NCBI GenBank assembly: GCA_028288085.1
Contig: JAQBOK010000225.1
Coordinates: 1-45,678, forward strand
DNA length: 45,678 nucleotides
Direction of reading: 5' to 3'
Source: Mucilaginibacter sp.
GTDB lineage: Bacteria > Bacteroidota > Bacteroidia > Sphingobacteriales > Sphingobacteriaceae
Of the stretch, positions 9,701 to 17,954 are shown in pieces. The notes under the pieces were generated by a model. The model made no database searches. It had not been told where the DNA came from and saw only the letters and a list, made by a program, of their open reading frames with translations. A program made the position numbers and the translations under genes. How positions within the stretch are numbered: position 1 is the stretch's first letter; the number at the start of each line of letters is the position of its first letter.

Positions 9701-10408
9701 TTTGATATCTGGCTAAAGGATGCCTATAAAAAAGATTCGCTGGATATGAAGCATAACGAAACCTACAGCTTTAATATTTATAAAAGCGATACTACCAGCT
9801 TTGGTTCCAGCCGTTTTAGCTTAGTTATCCGCCAAAACCCGGCTTATGCCTATCATTTGCTGGATTTTACCGCCAATAAGGTACAAAATGCCACCCAGGT
9901 TCAAATGGTTTGGAAAACAGAAAATGAGCAAAACTATACCAATTTTACTGTTGAGCGAAGTATTGACAACGGAAAAACATTTGATGTGCTGGGCAGTGTG
10001 GATGCTTCCGGATTGGGAACATACAGTTTGCTTGACAAAAATCCAATTTCCGGACAAAACCTTTACCGCCTGAAACAGGAGGACATTAATAACGCCATTA
10101 GCTACTCCAACATTGTCAGCGTATCTTACTCTAATTTGAGCAACAATATTGCCGTTAGTAACCTCAGTATTTATCCTAACCCGGCAATCAGTATAATCAA
10201 TTTGGCTATTACCGCACTACCGGCCGAAAGCGCTTCTTACAGCATTAAGTTTATGAACAGTTCGGGAACCATAGCAAAAGAAGTCTCTTCATCCCAACCC
10301 TTGTGGCAAGGCAACGTGAGCAATTTGCTGCCGGGTACCTATCTTATACAAGTAGTAAATAATAAAAATCAAAGTATAGTTGGTGAAGCTAAATTGGTAA
10401 AACTGTAG
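6764..10408 (+). CDS. Large secreted T9SS-sorted protein with NHL propeller, third paralogue
   Basis: Starts at GTG 6764, giving a signal peptide (MKRLLLYCVIIPALFLSSIS, cleavage near ADAQ). Residues of roughly 55-400 contain six NHL-type blades, each with the pattern F-x-x-P-x-G-I-x-x-D-x-x-G-N-x-Y-x-x-D-x-x-N-N-x-I-x-K, for example FNGPNGIAVDAAGNMYVSD. A short putative Ig-like stretch follows (LPAGLSFDNTTGIITGTPTG). Next is a copy of the W-rich module (WDGSSSSTWSTAANW ... QPTVTGNITVKTILFG) that is N-terminal in the second and fourth paralogues. The rest is the shared family C-terminal half and a type A sorting domain (IYPNPAISIINL, ending AKLVKL). NHL propellers commonly bind proteins, glycans or RNA; this one should be extracellular. 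Domain order suggests module shuffling within the array. Confidence 0.87.
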   Translation: MKRLLLYCVIIPALFLSSISADAQAPIITYTPATNVLSVGVPFALGPANTGGAVPATVYGTVSTFLGSGTVGRANGTGTATTFNLPRSIAIDAAGNHYISDAGNNEIRLSTTAGVVTPLAGSPTGASGLTNATGTSALFNAPYDLTTDPSGNLYIADFSNNEIRKLTIATGAVSLLAGSPSGANGMANNNTGNLATFDNPPGIVYNPVAGALFVTDFNNNQIRKVTLAGAVTIFAGSTTGASGTGTGTGTAARFNGPNGIAVDAAGNMYVSDQNNNEIKKMTIAGVVTPLAGSTAGTAGTADGAGAAARFSAPRGITVDASGNLYITDSGNNTLRLVTPAGLVTTFAGSGNAAYTDGVGIAAEFNQPRGLDFDPVTGNLYIADYTNNVIRKVITTGYLINAPLPAGLSFDNTTGIITGTPTGTFGSTTYTIFAFNATGGASTTITLSCTNPTINRWDGSSSSTWSTAANWSANHAPTNTETAEIGVSAYVGAANQPTVTGNITVKTILFGPLNAPTLTIASGVTLTVLSGVAVKAASTANINGPGTVNITGISAIAATGSLTAKSNTVITLAANSQLTNSGTFTLASDINGSSSITAIPATSRVTGTISVQRYITGGAATSRGYRLLSSPVNAGSGVYSINYLKNSTFLTGTTGAGGGFDQGTNPTLYLYRENLTPAYTTFLNSNYIGISDINSAPTYSMNDATYPTTTIPEGNGYLCFFRGSRSTASPYLTNTTALSTTLTATGTLNQGTIVVKDWFVGTSNLSYTLASPFAVRGFNLVGNPYASSIDWDKFGTGITSTGVSSTMYILNPISKAYRLYTAGSGGVATDGTTSANIIPSGQGFFVLATAASPTLTFTEAAKISTQQTNISIYMGQPADQVVNKQYLHLQLAKDSISTDDIQINLSNSVKNRLYTPTVDAPYKQGYGAVNLSSKSSDNVDLSINYIPLPNKSETVVLSVNVSTDGIYMLNLKNIVGIPQLFDIWLKDAYKKDSLDMKHNETYSFNIYKSDTTSFGSSRFSLVIRQNPAYAYHLLDFTANKVQNATQVQMVWKTENEQNYTNFTVERSIDNGKTFDVLGSVDASGLGTYSLLDKNPISGQNLYRLKQEDINNAISYSNIVSVSYSNLSNNIAVSNLSIYPNPAISIINLAITALPAESASYSIKFMNSSGTIAKEVSSSQPLWQGNVSNLLPGTYLIQVVNNKNQSIVGEAKLVKL

Positions 10409-10644
10409 TTATTTAATACTTTGCAGCATTAGGTATTGCATCATATCTCTATTATTATCAATTATTTATGGCCCGTTATCTAACGTTGTAAAAAACGACC
10501 CCTAACTGATAGACGTCATCATAAAGCCCTTTGTATCAGCATAATGCCATAACCGTTATTTCTAAAAATGCTGAATATTTATCCACTTTTTTGAACCTAA
10601 AATGAAAGATAAACGTAAAAGTCTACCGGAGACGATACTTTATT

Positions 10645-13600
10645 TTGAAAGCTATATTACATAAGTTAATGTTGATCGGCTTTTTACTGATCATTTGCGC
10701 GACGAAAACGTACGCCGCAACTTATGATTGGGTGGGCACCACATTAACCGGAAGTGTTTACGACTGGAATAACAAACTAAACTGGCAGATAGGCGGAGTT
10801 ACGGCCACTACTGTGCCCGGTGCAACTGATATAGTAAGAATAGCGGTAAATACCTATACAAATAGCCCTACAGTAACCGATTCCAGATCATGCGCATCCC
10901 TTATATTGGGAGTGAGCGACAATTTTACCCTTACTGTAAATGGCACGTTAATGGTTACGGGAGACATCACTCAAAATAACGATCCTAACTTTTTTCAGTA
11001 CACCACATTTGCCGGAACGGGAACCATAATTTGCAATAATTTTTTTCTTGGTGATAACACTCAGCCAAACCCTGGTATAGGTGTTGTAGTAAATGTGAGT
11101 AGCCAGGTAAACCAATTAACCATAAATGGCAACCTTACACTTAATGCGGTTGGCAACAGTACAGCTGATGGCATTGAATACCCCTATTTTTCATTAGATG
11201 CCAATAAGCTATCACTTTATGGGCAAATTTATACTACTACCTACAGCAACCCATTATTAGAAGGAGTGGGAGACCCAATATATCCCGGGTATGGTTTGTT
11301 TCAGATGGACTCTTATGCTGCGGCAACAACACTTGAACTTTTAAATACCAACCCTATCGCTGCCCCAATCACTACAGGCTTCACTGTAGACTTTACCAAC
11401 AATGGAGCGGGCACAGGCACAGTAATTTACGATGCGCCCTTGGGCATACAAACAGTTTACGCCACCGGAACAAGTGGAATAGGAATTAATAGCTATAATT
11501 ATGATTATTTAACATTTGCGGGCGCAAGTAAAAAATTGGTAATAGGCGGAGCATTAACGGTTGGCAATGATTGGACCACGGGGGGAACAGGCGCTGTGGA
11601 TTTGAGTACAAACAACCCTGTAATTACCGTATCTAATAATTGGGTTAATTCCACCAATGTTACTCAGGGGTCTGGAAATATAACCATAACCAATATTTTA
11701 CAAAATAACAGTAATGCTATAACCTTAGGCTCTGGTAGTTTATCTGTTGGCAATATCTTACAAATAAATTTTGGCTCTGTAACTACAAGCTCTGGCACTG
11801 TTACCGTTGCCGGAACATTTCAAAATAATAGCGGGGCATTGCAATGCGGTTCTGGAAAGGTGATCTTTAAAGGCACCTATTCAAACAGCGGCACCTTTAC
11901 TGCCGGTACCGGTACAGTTTATTTCTCAGGTGCTTCTCAAAGCATGGTTGACAATGGCAGTACAGGCACTACATTTAATAATGTAACATTCAATGGTAGC
12001 GGAACAGCCACCATGGGCGCGGGTGTTGGCAATTTTGCAGTATCAAGCAGCGGCATATTAACTATGATTAGTCCTGCTAAATTAGCTGCCGGCACTGCCG
12101 CCGCAGCATATTTAACTTTAAAATCAGATGCTACAGGTTCTGCAACAGTTGCGGCGCTGTCTGGCACATCTGCTATTACAGGGGAAGTAAATGTGCAAAG
12201 ATTTATAACCGGAGGCAGCAGCGCCTACCGTGGATATCGCTTATTGTCATCTACTGTTTACAATGCTACAGTAGCATCAAACAATATATATAACTTTGAT
12301 TATGTAATAGCATCAGTGCTTCTTAGCGGCAGCGCTGGAGGTGGTTTTGATAAAACAGGCAACCCCAGTTTGTATTTATACCGGGAAAATCAGGCGTTCT
12401 CCAATGTCGCATTTACGGTTGGAAATTTTAGCGAGGTTACTAAAATCAATAACTCGCCTACCTATAATCTATTTGTAGATGGTGGCGCAACAAATTATAA
12501 TATGCCCGTTGGTAACGGGTTCCTGCTCTTTTTTAGAGGCGACAGAACAACTAACCTGGCTAATAAATACCAACCTGGCACGGTTGCTGAAAGTGTAACC
12601 CTTACCAACAAGGGATTACTAAACCAGGGACAAATTACATTAAAGGACTGGTATACGCCGGCCTCCTCCAATTTAGGGTATACAATCACAGCCGGTAATG
12701 CTACTATACGCGGATTTAATTTAACGGGGAATCCCTATCCAAGTTCTATTAACTGGGACCTCTTTCAATCTGCTACAGCATCTTCTACTATTTACGGGGT
12801 AAACTTAGGTACTACCATATATGTTCTTGATCCTTTGAGTAAAAACTACGGCGCCTACACAAAAGGCAATGGTGGTATTGGCACTCACAATGCAAGCAAT
12901 ATTTTAGCAAGCGGACAAGGTTTTTTTGTTATAGCTACGAGTACGGCAGCTCAACTTATTTTTAACGAAACAGCAAAAATAAATGCACAGGTAACAGGGT
13001 CAGGCTTATTAATGGGGCTTCCTGTTGATTATACTAATAATCAATACCTGCGTTTGCAATTAGCTATGGATTCTGTAAATACCGATGATATTCTTGTTCG
13101 TTTTAACAGTGGCGCTTCCACTGCCTACAGCCCGAATGTAGACGCGCCATACAAACAGGGATTTGGCCTTGTTAGTCTTTCCAGCATGTCAAGTGACCAT
13201 ATATCACTTGCTATTAACGTGCAGCCTCTGCCTAAAACGAGTGAAAAGATCGGACTATTGGCAAATGTGACCAGAGACGGTAATTATACCTTTAATATGA
13301 AAAACATTGTTGGCGTACCGCAGCTTTTTGATATCTGGCTAATGGATGCTTATAAAAAGGATTCCCTGGACATGAGGCATAATCCTACGTATAGCTTCAA
13401 TATATTAAAAAACGATACCAACAGCTTTGGTTCAAAACGTTTTAGTATTGTTATACGTCAGAACCCTGCATACGCCTACCATTTATTAGATTTCACTGCG
13501 GCCAAAGTAGCTAATGTAAAACAGGTTCAACTTACCTGGAAAGCTGAGAATGAGCAAAACTACACTGGTTTTACTATTGAAAAGAGCATCGATAACGGCA

Positions 13601-14031
13601 AATCATTTGAAGTAGTGGGCAGCATAAAATCCAGCGCACAGGGTGTTTACAGCCTTTTAGATAAAAATCCTGTTAATGGCCAAAACCTTTACCGGCTTAA
13701 ACAGGTTGATATTAATGATAACATCACCTACTCTCCAATTATACCTGTATCGTACTCAAACCTTAGCAATAATCTTGTTATTAATAATATTAACGTATAT
13801 CCCAATCCTGCAAGCAGTATAATTAATCTTGTGGTATCACCCGGTTTTAATGCCTCAAGTTATAAAATCAGTATCAGTAATAGCGTAGGGTTAGTTGTAA
13901 AAGAATTCACATCTCAACAATCCTCGTGGCAAGGCAATATTGGCGGTTTGATGAGTGGCACCTATATTATACAGGTGACTAACAATAGAGACCAAACACT
14001 CATCGGAAAAACAAAATTTGTAAAGCTATAG
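10645..14031 (+). CDS. Large secreted T9SS-sorted protein, fourth paralogue
   Basis: The TTG start at 10645 directly precedes a good signal peptide (MKAILHKLMLIGFLLIICATKTYA, then ATYDWVG). The N-terminus carries the same W-rich module as the second paralogue (YDWVGTTLTGSVYDWNNKLNW), then Gly/Asn/Thr-rich repeats (NITITNILQNNSNAITLGSG, GTVTVAGTFQNNSG, KGTYSNSGTFTAGTG) typical of solenoid surface proteins. From about residue 510 it follows the family-conserved half (VQRFITGG, YRGYRLLS, LYLYREN, GQGFFV, DAYKKDSLDMRHNPTYSF) and ends in a type A sorting domain (VYPNPASSIINL, terminal KFVKL). At about 1130 residues it is similar in length to its neighbours. Proteins are far more alike than the DNA, so the duplication is not recent. 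Function unknown beyond predicted T9SS export. Confidence 0.85.
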   Translation: MKAILHKLMLIGFLLIICATKTYAATYDWVGTTLTGSVYDWNNKLNWQIGGVTATTVPGATDIVRIAVNTYTNSPTVTDSRSCASLILGVSDNFTLTVNGTLMVTGDITQNNDPNFFQYTTFAGTGTIICNNFFLGDNTQPNPGIGVVVNVSSQVNQLTINGNLTLNAVGNSTADGIEYPYFSLDANKLSLYGQIYTTTYSNPLLEGVGDPIYPGYGLFQMDSYAAATTLELLNTNPIAAPITTGFTVDFTNNGAGTGTVIYDAPLGIQTVYATGTSGIGINSYNYDYLTFAGASKKLVIGGALTVGNDWTTGGTGAVDLSTNNPVITVSNNWVNSTNVTQGSGNITITNILQNNSNAITLGSGSLSVGNILQINFGSVTTSSGTVTVAGTFQNNSGALQCGSGKVIFKGTYSNSGTFTAGTGTVYFSGASQSMVDNGSTGTTFNNVTFNGSGTATMGAGVGNFAVSSSGILTMISPAKLAAGTAAAAYLTLKSDATGSATVAALSGTSAITGEVNVQRFITGGSSAYRGYRLLSSTVYNATVASNNIYNFDYVIASVLLSGSAGGGFDKTGNPSLYLYRENQAFSNVAFTVGNFSEVTKINNSPTYNLFVDGGATNYNMPVGNGFLLFFRGDRTTNLANKYQPGTVAESVTLTNKGLLNQGQITLKDWYTPASSNLGYTITAGNATIRGFNLTGNPYPSSINWDLFQSATASSTIYGVNLGTTIYVLDPLSKNYGAYTKGNGGIGTHNASNILASGQGFFVIATSTAAQLIFNETAKINAQVTGSGLLMGLPVDYTNNQYLRLQLAMDSVNTDDILVRFNSGASTAYSPNVDAPYKQGFGLVSLSSMSSDHISLAINVQPLPKTSEKIGLLANVTRDGNYTFNMKNIVGVPQLFDIWLMDAYKKDSLDMRHNPTYSFNILKNDTNSFGSKRFSIVIRQNPAYAYHLLDFTAAKVANVKQVQLTWKAENEQNYTGFTIEKSIDNGKSFEVVGSIKSSAQGVYSLLDKNPVNGQNLYRLKQVDINDNITYSPIIPVSYSNLSNNLVINNINVYPNPASSIINLVVSPGFNASSYKISISNSVGLVVKEFTSQQSSWQGNIGGLMSGTYIIQVTNNRDQTLIGKTKFVKL

Positions 14032-14080
14032 GCTCAATTTCCAGGCCAACAACCCGTATAATTTCTTCAGTTTTTATCAA

Positions 14081-14113
14081 TAAAAAATCCCCGCTGCACC
14101 TGGCAGAAGGGAT
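14081..14113 (-). terminator. Rho-independent terminator of DUF4136 gene
   Basis: Read on the - strand, a stem of 5 bp plus 4 bp separated by a 2x2 internal loop (14087-14091 with 14109-14113; 14094-14097 with 14103-14106; 5-nt loop) is followed by a T-run (complement of 14082-14087). It lies just downstream of the - strand DUF4136 gene, between convergent genes. Confidence 0.6.
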
Positions 14114-14141
14114 AATTAAAACAATAAATATATGAGGAAGT

Positions 14142-14762
14142 TTATGATCTGCTACCGGGCAAAAGTTGTAACTGACTGATAATACCATTAACCACTTTAG
14201 GCAGATCATCTATATTTTTTTGAGGGTTGTGATGAACTTCTCCAACACCATAACCACGCCAAACAACTTTCTTAGTATGTGTATCAATCAAATCGATAAT
14301 AATGGTGCCTTCTTTGTAATGATCCCGATCAACAACTGTTGAACCGCCGTAGTATACAAATGGCTGTCCATAACCGTAATAATATGGGCGATACCCCCAA
14401 CCATAGCCCAATCCGAAACCTGGATAAAACCCGGTACCGTAATAAGTTGGTAAATAAACATCCTTAGCACCAATACCAACTTTAGCAGTATAGGTAACCA
14501 GCAGATCAGGATTATCTGTCTTCATTTTTAACCCTTTAGTAGTAAGCGAAGCTACAGTAGCATCTTTAATTTTCAGGTCGGCAACAGCACTTGCTGTTGG
14601 TTTATTATTATTGCTTTGCCCTTCAGGTGATATCCAGGCAAAGGACCTGTACTGGCTCATATTGGTTTTATTAAGCCCGGCAGTATAATAGTTATAACTG
14701 CTACAGGCCGACAATCCCGAAATAATTAAGAACCCGAGTACCAGGCTGATTGATGTTTTCAT
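14142..14762 (-). CDS. DUF4136 family lipoprotein
   Basis: The start at 14762 gives a lipoprotein signal (MKTSISLVLGFLIISGLSAC, lipobox LSAC); an upstream in-frame start at 14807 would bury the signal peptide and is less likely. The mature part shows the DUF4136 pattern: early YRSFAWISPEG, a central TYTAKVGIG, a Tyr/Gly-rich stretch (YYGTGFYPGFGLGYGWGY), then GTIIIDLIDTHTKKVVWRGYG and a final helix. Members are small outer-membrane or periplasmic lipoproteins of unknown function, common in Bacteroidota and Proteobacteria. It appears monocistronic, with its own terminator; nadE lies upstream on the same strand after about 90 bp. Confidence 0.8.
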   Translation of the reverse strand: MKTSISLVLGFLIISGLSACSSYNYYTAGLNKTNMSQYRSFAWISPEGQSNNNKPTASAVADLKIKDATVASLTTKGLKMKTDNPDLLVTYTAKVGIGAKDVYLPTYYGTGFYPGFGLGYGWGYRPYYYGYGQPFVYYGGSTVVDRDHYKEGTIIIDLIDTHTKKVVWRGYGVGEVHHNPQKNIDDLPKVVNGIISQLQLLPGSRS

Positions 14763-14854
14763 GGCTATTTCCGCTTTATTGTTTTTATTAGACGATTTAA
14801 GGTTCAAAGGGTTTAATCGTAAAATTAATATTTTAGCGTTTTTTTATAATTTTT

Positions 14855-16504
14855 TTAAGACAAGTATTTACCTACAATCGGCATACGCCTGCCCATGCCA
14901 AATGCCTTTGGAGATACCCGTAATATTGGTGGGGTTTGGTAGCGTTTATGCTCTGCAAGATTAACCAGCCGGAGCACCTTTCGGACAGTTTGCTCGTCAT
15001 ATCCCATTTTAATAATTTCGCCTGATGAACATCTGTTCTCGATATATTCCAACAGGATGGCATCAAGAACATCATATTCCGGCAGCGAGTCTGTATCTTT
15101 CTGATCCGGCCGTAATTCGGCAGAGGGCGGTTTGGTAATTGTATTTACAGGGATTATTTCGCGTTCCCGGTTAAGATATTGTGCAAGCTCAAAAATCTGC
15201 GTCTTGTAAACATCACCAATAACCGAGATACCCCCGCACATATCGCCATATAAGGTACCATAGCCTACCGCGGCCTCGCTCTTGTTGGAGGTATTCAATA
15301 AAATATAGCCGAACTTATTACACATAGCCATCAATACTACCGCCCTGCTGCGTGATTGTATGTTTTCTTCGGCTATATTGAATGGCAGATTATTAAATTG
15401 AGGGCGAAGTGTATTTTCAAAAACCTCGGTAATGTGCCTGATGGGTATAACCTCCTGCTTGCAACCAAGGTTTTTTACCAGGTCTTCCGCATCTTTAATT
15501 GAATGATCGCTCGAAAATCGCGACGGCAACAATACAGCCATTACATTCTGCGGGCCAAGTGCCTCAGCAGCCAACGCACATACCACAGCCGAATCTATCC
15601 CACCAGATAATCCCAGTATGGCGCTCTTAAAACCAGATTTATAAAAATAATCCCGTATTCCCAGGATAAGTCCCCGGTATATTTGTTCAATATTGCTTTG
15701 TCTTTCTGCTCTTAGGGTTGATGGCTGTTGCAATTTTATTTCAGACTTATCTTTCAATATATAATAAGCAACATTTTCTTCAAAATAAGGAAGTTCGTCT
15801 ACCAATTCACCTGTGTTATCAAACACTAATGAGCCCCCGTCAAATATCAGTTCTGTTTGTGCACCAACATGGTTTACATAAAATAAAGGCAACTGGTAGC
15901 GGCGGGCATTATCGCTCAATATAGCTATACGTTCTTCATCATGATTATAAGCGAACGGCGATGCAGCGATATTGATCATTACATCCGGTTGCTCTTTGAT
16001 CAGCATATCCATTGGGCGGGTAACATACAATGGGTTTTCAATAGTATTCCAAAGATCCTCGCATATGGTTAATGCTATGCGGTGCCCTTTAAAATCAATG
16101 CAACTAAATTGCGTGGAAGGTTCAAAATAACGGTATTCGTCAAATATATCGTAATTAGGAAGAAGGGCCTTGTTTACAATAGCCTTTATCTGCCCGTTCT
16201 CTATAAAGTAGGCTGAATTATTCAATTCCTTACCTTCGGGGTTATCGTTAAAAGATGGAAGGCCAATAATACACGCAATATCCTGGCAGGCCAGCGCGAT
16301 TTTTTTTGCAGCATCGTCGCAAAGGCCAATAAACTCTTTAAACTCCAAAAAATCGCGAGCAGGGTAGCCGCATACACACAACTCAGCAAATACCACAAGG
16401 TCCGCATGCTGTTCTTTTGCCTTGTTTATATGGTCGATAATTTTAGCTGTGTTCGATTCAAAATTACCAACATGATAGTTCAATTGTGCGAGTGCGATCT
16501 TCAT
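14855..16504 (-). CDS. nadE: Glutamine-dependent NAD+ synthetase
   Basis: This enzyme makes NAD+ from deamido-NAD+ using ATP and ammonia released from glutamine, the last step of NAD biosynthesis. Residues 1 to about 270 form the nitrilase-type glutaminase domain: the catalytic Glu lies in VVFAELCVCGYP (about E41), the Lys near NKALLPNYD, and the Cys in LTICEDLW. The C-terminal synthetase domain carries the ATP pyrophosphatase P-loop LSGGIDSA near residue 298 and the NTSNKSEAAVGYGTLYGD region. At 549 residues it is in the normal range for the two-domain bacterial form. It is divergent from gldB with about 70 bp between the start codons; nadE-gldB neighbourhood is also seen in flavobacteria. 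Confidence 0.95.
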   Translation of the reverse strand: MKIALAQLNYHVGNFESNTAKIIDHINKAKEQHADLVVFAELCVCGYPARDFLEFKEFIGLCDDAAKKIALACQDIACIIGLPSFNDNPEGKELNNSAYFIENGQIKAIVNKALLPNYDIFDEYRYFEPSTQFSCIDFKGHRIALTICEDLWNTIENPLYVTRPMDMLIKEQPDVMINIAASPFAYNHDEERIAILSDNARRYQLPLFYVNHVGAQTELIFDGGSLVFDNTGELVDELPYFEENVAYYILKDKSEIKLQQPSTLRAERQSNIEQIYRGLILGIRDYFYKSGFKSAILGLSGGIDSAVVCALAAEALGPQNVMAVLLPSRFSSDHSIKDAEDLVKNLGCKQEVIPIRHITEVFENTLRPQFNNLPFNIAEENIQSRSRAVVLMAMCNKFGYILLNTSNKSEAAVGYGTLYGDMCGGISVIGDVYKTQIFELAQYLNREREIIPVNTITKPPSAELRPDQKDTDSLPEYDVLDAILLEYIENRCSSGEIIKMGYDEQTVRKVLRLVNLAEHKRYQTPPILRVSPKAFGMGRRMPIVGKYLS

Positions 16505-16526
16505 ATTACAGATGATATCAATTTGC

Positions 16527-16558
16527 TTGTGTGAATGTGGTTTAAAAAATTAATTTTG
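16527..16558 (+). promoter_or_regulatory. Candidate promoter of gldB
   Basis: TAATTTTG at 16551-16558 fits the Bacteroidota -7 consensus TAnnTTTG, with a TTG at 16527-16529 about 21 nt upstream as the -33 element. It would place transcription start just before the ATG at 16574 and argues against the in-frame ATG at 16535. Sequence match only. Confidence 0.45.
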
Positions 16559-16573
16559 CTAAAAGAACGAAAA

Positions 16574-17611
16574 ATGATCTTCAATTCGCACAAGGCAAAA
16601 CAAATTTACCTAATTTTTTTGACGAGTTTACTATTAACGGCCTGTGGCCGTTCCAAAAAAGTTGATGTAAGTAATATTGATATTAATGTGACAATAGACA
16701 GGTTTGATCATGACCTGGATGCAATGCGTACCAAACCAATGAATGTTCAGGTAGCTTACATGCAAAAAAAGTATGGCGTTTTTTACCAGGATTACATGGA
16801 ACGTATTATAAGGGCCGGTATTACCAGGGACACCAATTACTACAAAACATTGCGCGATATCATTACTTCGCAACCCTATGCCGACCTGAAGCATGATGTT
16901 GATTCAGTTTATTCTAATCTTGATAAACAGAACGAGGAATTGACGGATGCGTTTAAGCACATTAAATATTATTATCCGAAAAAGAATTTACCAAAAGTAT
17001 ATGCTTATTCGTCAGGATTTCAGGCTCAAACATCTATTGGGAATAGGTATTTCGCCATTGGGTTGGATATGTTTTTGGGTGCAAATTCAAGATTTTATCC
17101 CGCGTTAACAGAAGTAATACCACATTACGTATCACGCAGATTTACAAAAGATAACATTGTACCCCGCGTTGTTGAAGGCATTGCACGCGAAGATATGTTT
17201 CCCGAAAGTGAACAAGACAAATCACTGCTCTCAAAAATGGTATACAACGGCAAAATATTGTACTTGATGGACCAGGTATTGCCAGATGTTGCTGATTCAA
17301 CTAAGATAGGATATACCGCCAAACAGATGAAATGGTGTGATGATTTTAAATCGCAGATATGGGGCTATTTCCTGGAAGAAAACCTGCTATATGAAACTGA
17401 CTATGAAAAAATTCAGAAATACCTGGGCGAAGCACCATTTACGCCGGGTTTAGGTGAAAAGAATGAAGCCGCCCCAAAATTAGCATTATGGACAGGCTGG
17501 CAAATTGTGAAACAATACATGGACAAGCACCCTGAAATTACCCTTCAGCAATTAATGGCCGACGGGGATGCACAAAAGATTCTCAATGAATCGAAATACA
17601 GGCCGAAATAA
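16574..17611 (+). CDS. gldB: Gliding motility lipoprotein GldB
   Basis: I chose the ATG at 16574 rather than 16535 because it gives a compact lipoprotein signal (MIFNSHKAKQIYLIFLTSLL, then the lipobox LTAC) and a promoter-like box lies between the two. The mature protein begins with the characteristic VTIDRFDHDLDAM region, has a central segment FAIGLDMFLGANSRFYP, and ends with a helix-rich part containing ARWTGW-like LALWTGWQIVKQYM, all as in GldB. GldB is a membrane-anchored lipoprotein required for gliding in Flavobacterium and linked to T9SS function; its biochemical role is not known. Length (about 345 residues) is normal. The usual partner gldC does not follow here. Confidence 0.87.
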   Translation: MIFNSHKAKQIYLIFLTSLLLTACGRSKKVDVSNIDINVTIDRFDHDLDAMRTKPMNVQVAYMQKKYGVFYQDYMERIIRAGITRDTNYYKTLRDIITSQPYADLKHDVDSVYSNLDKQNEELTDAFKHIKYYYPKKNLPKVYAYSSGFQAQTSIGNRYFAIGLDMFLGANSRFYPALTEVIPHYVSRRFTKDNIVPRVVEGIAREDMFPESEQDKSLLSKMVYNGKILYLMDQVLPDVADSTKIGYTAKQMKWCDDFKSQIWGYFLEENLLYETDYEKIQKYLGEAPFTPGLGEKNEAAPKLALWTGWQIVKQYMDKHPEITLQQLMADGDAQKILNESKYRPK

Positions 17612-17639
17612 TATTAGGACCGGAGATGGTGCAAACAAA

Positions 17640-17667
17640 AAGCGCCCTGAATATTCAAGGCGCTTTT
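17640..17667. terminator. Bidirectional terminator between gldB and small membrane gene
   Basis: Stem 17640-17646 (AAGCGCC) pairs with 17659-17665 (GGCGCTT). The loop is itself nearly palindromic (TGAATATTCA). An A-run precedes it and a T-run follows, so it can terminate both convergent transcripts. Confidence 0.75.
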
Positions 17668-17693
17668 CTCTTATATCTTAAATTAAAATTGCT

Positions 17694-17882
17694 TTATTTC
17701 AAAATTGCAAACACTCCTTTTAAAGCCATAGCAACGGCAACAACCAATATCACATTGGCACTCCACGAATAATAAGCGGCATCACCGGCAAAGCGAAGAT
17801 ACACACCTACTATGCCTATAATAATAGCTATTGTTATTAAAATGTAGTGGCGGTCAGCATTTGCATTTTCTATTGAGCTCAT
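17694..17882 (-). CDS. Small two-helix membrane protein, unknown function
   Basis: A 62-residue protein: a short polar N-terminus (MSSIENANADRHY), a first transmembrane helix (ILITIAIIIGIVGVYLRF), a short loop (AGDAAYYSW) and a second helix (SANVILVVAVAMALKGVFAIL). I recognise no named family, although small proteins of this layout are common in Sphingobacteriaceae. Support comes from the well-formed two-helix hairpin, a consensus-like -7 box upstream and a terminator directly downstream. Confidence 0.65.
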   Translation of the reverse strand: MSSIENANADRHYILITIAIIIGIVGVYLRFAGDAAYYSWSANVILVVAVAMALKGVFAILK

Positions 17883-17907
17883 ATTTTCTTAGAATTATTA
17901 ATTTTGA

Positions 17908-17915
17908 CAAAAATA
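17908..17915 (-). promoter_or_regulatory. Candidate -7 box for small membrane gene
   Basis: On the - strand this reads TATTTTTG, a full match to TAnnTTTG, 25 nt before the start codon at 17882. No convincing -33 TTG at the right distance was found. Confidence 0.35.
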
Positions 17916-17954
17916 GAAATGTTTACCGAAAAACTGATGAATACTTTTAATATT

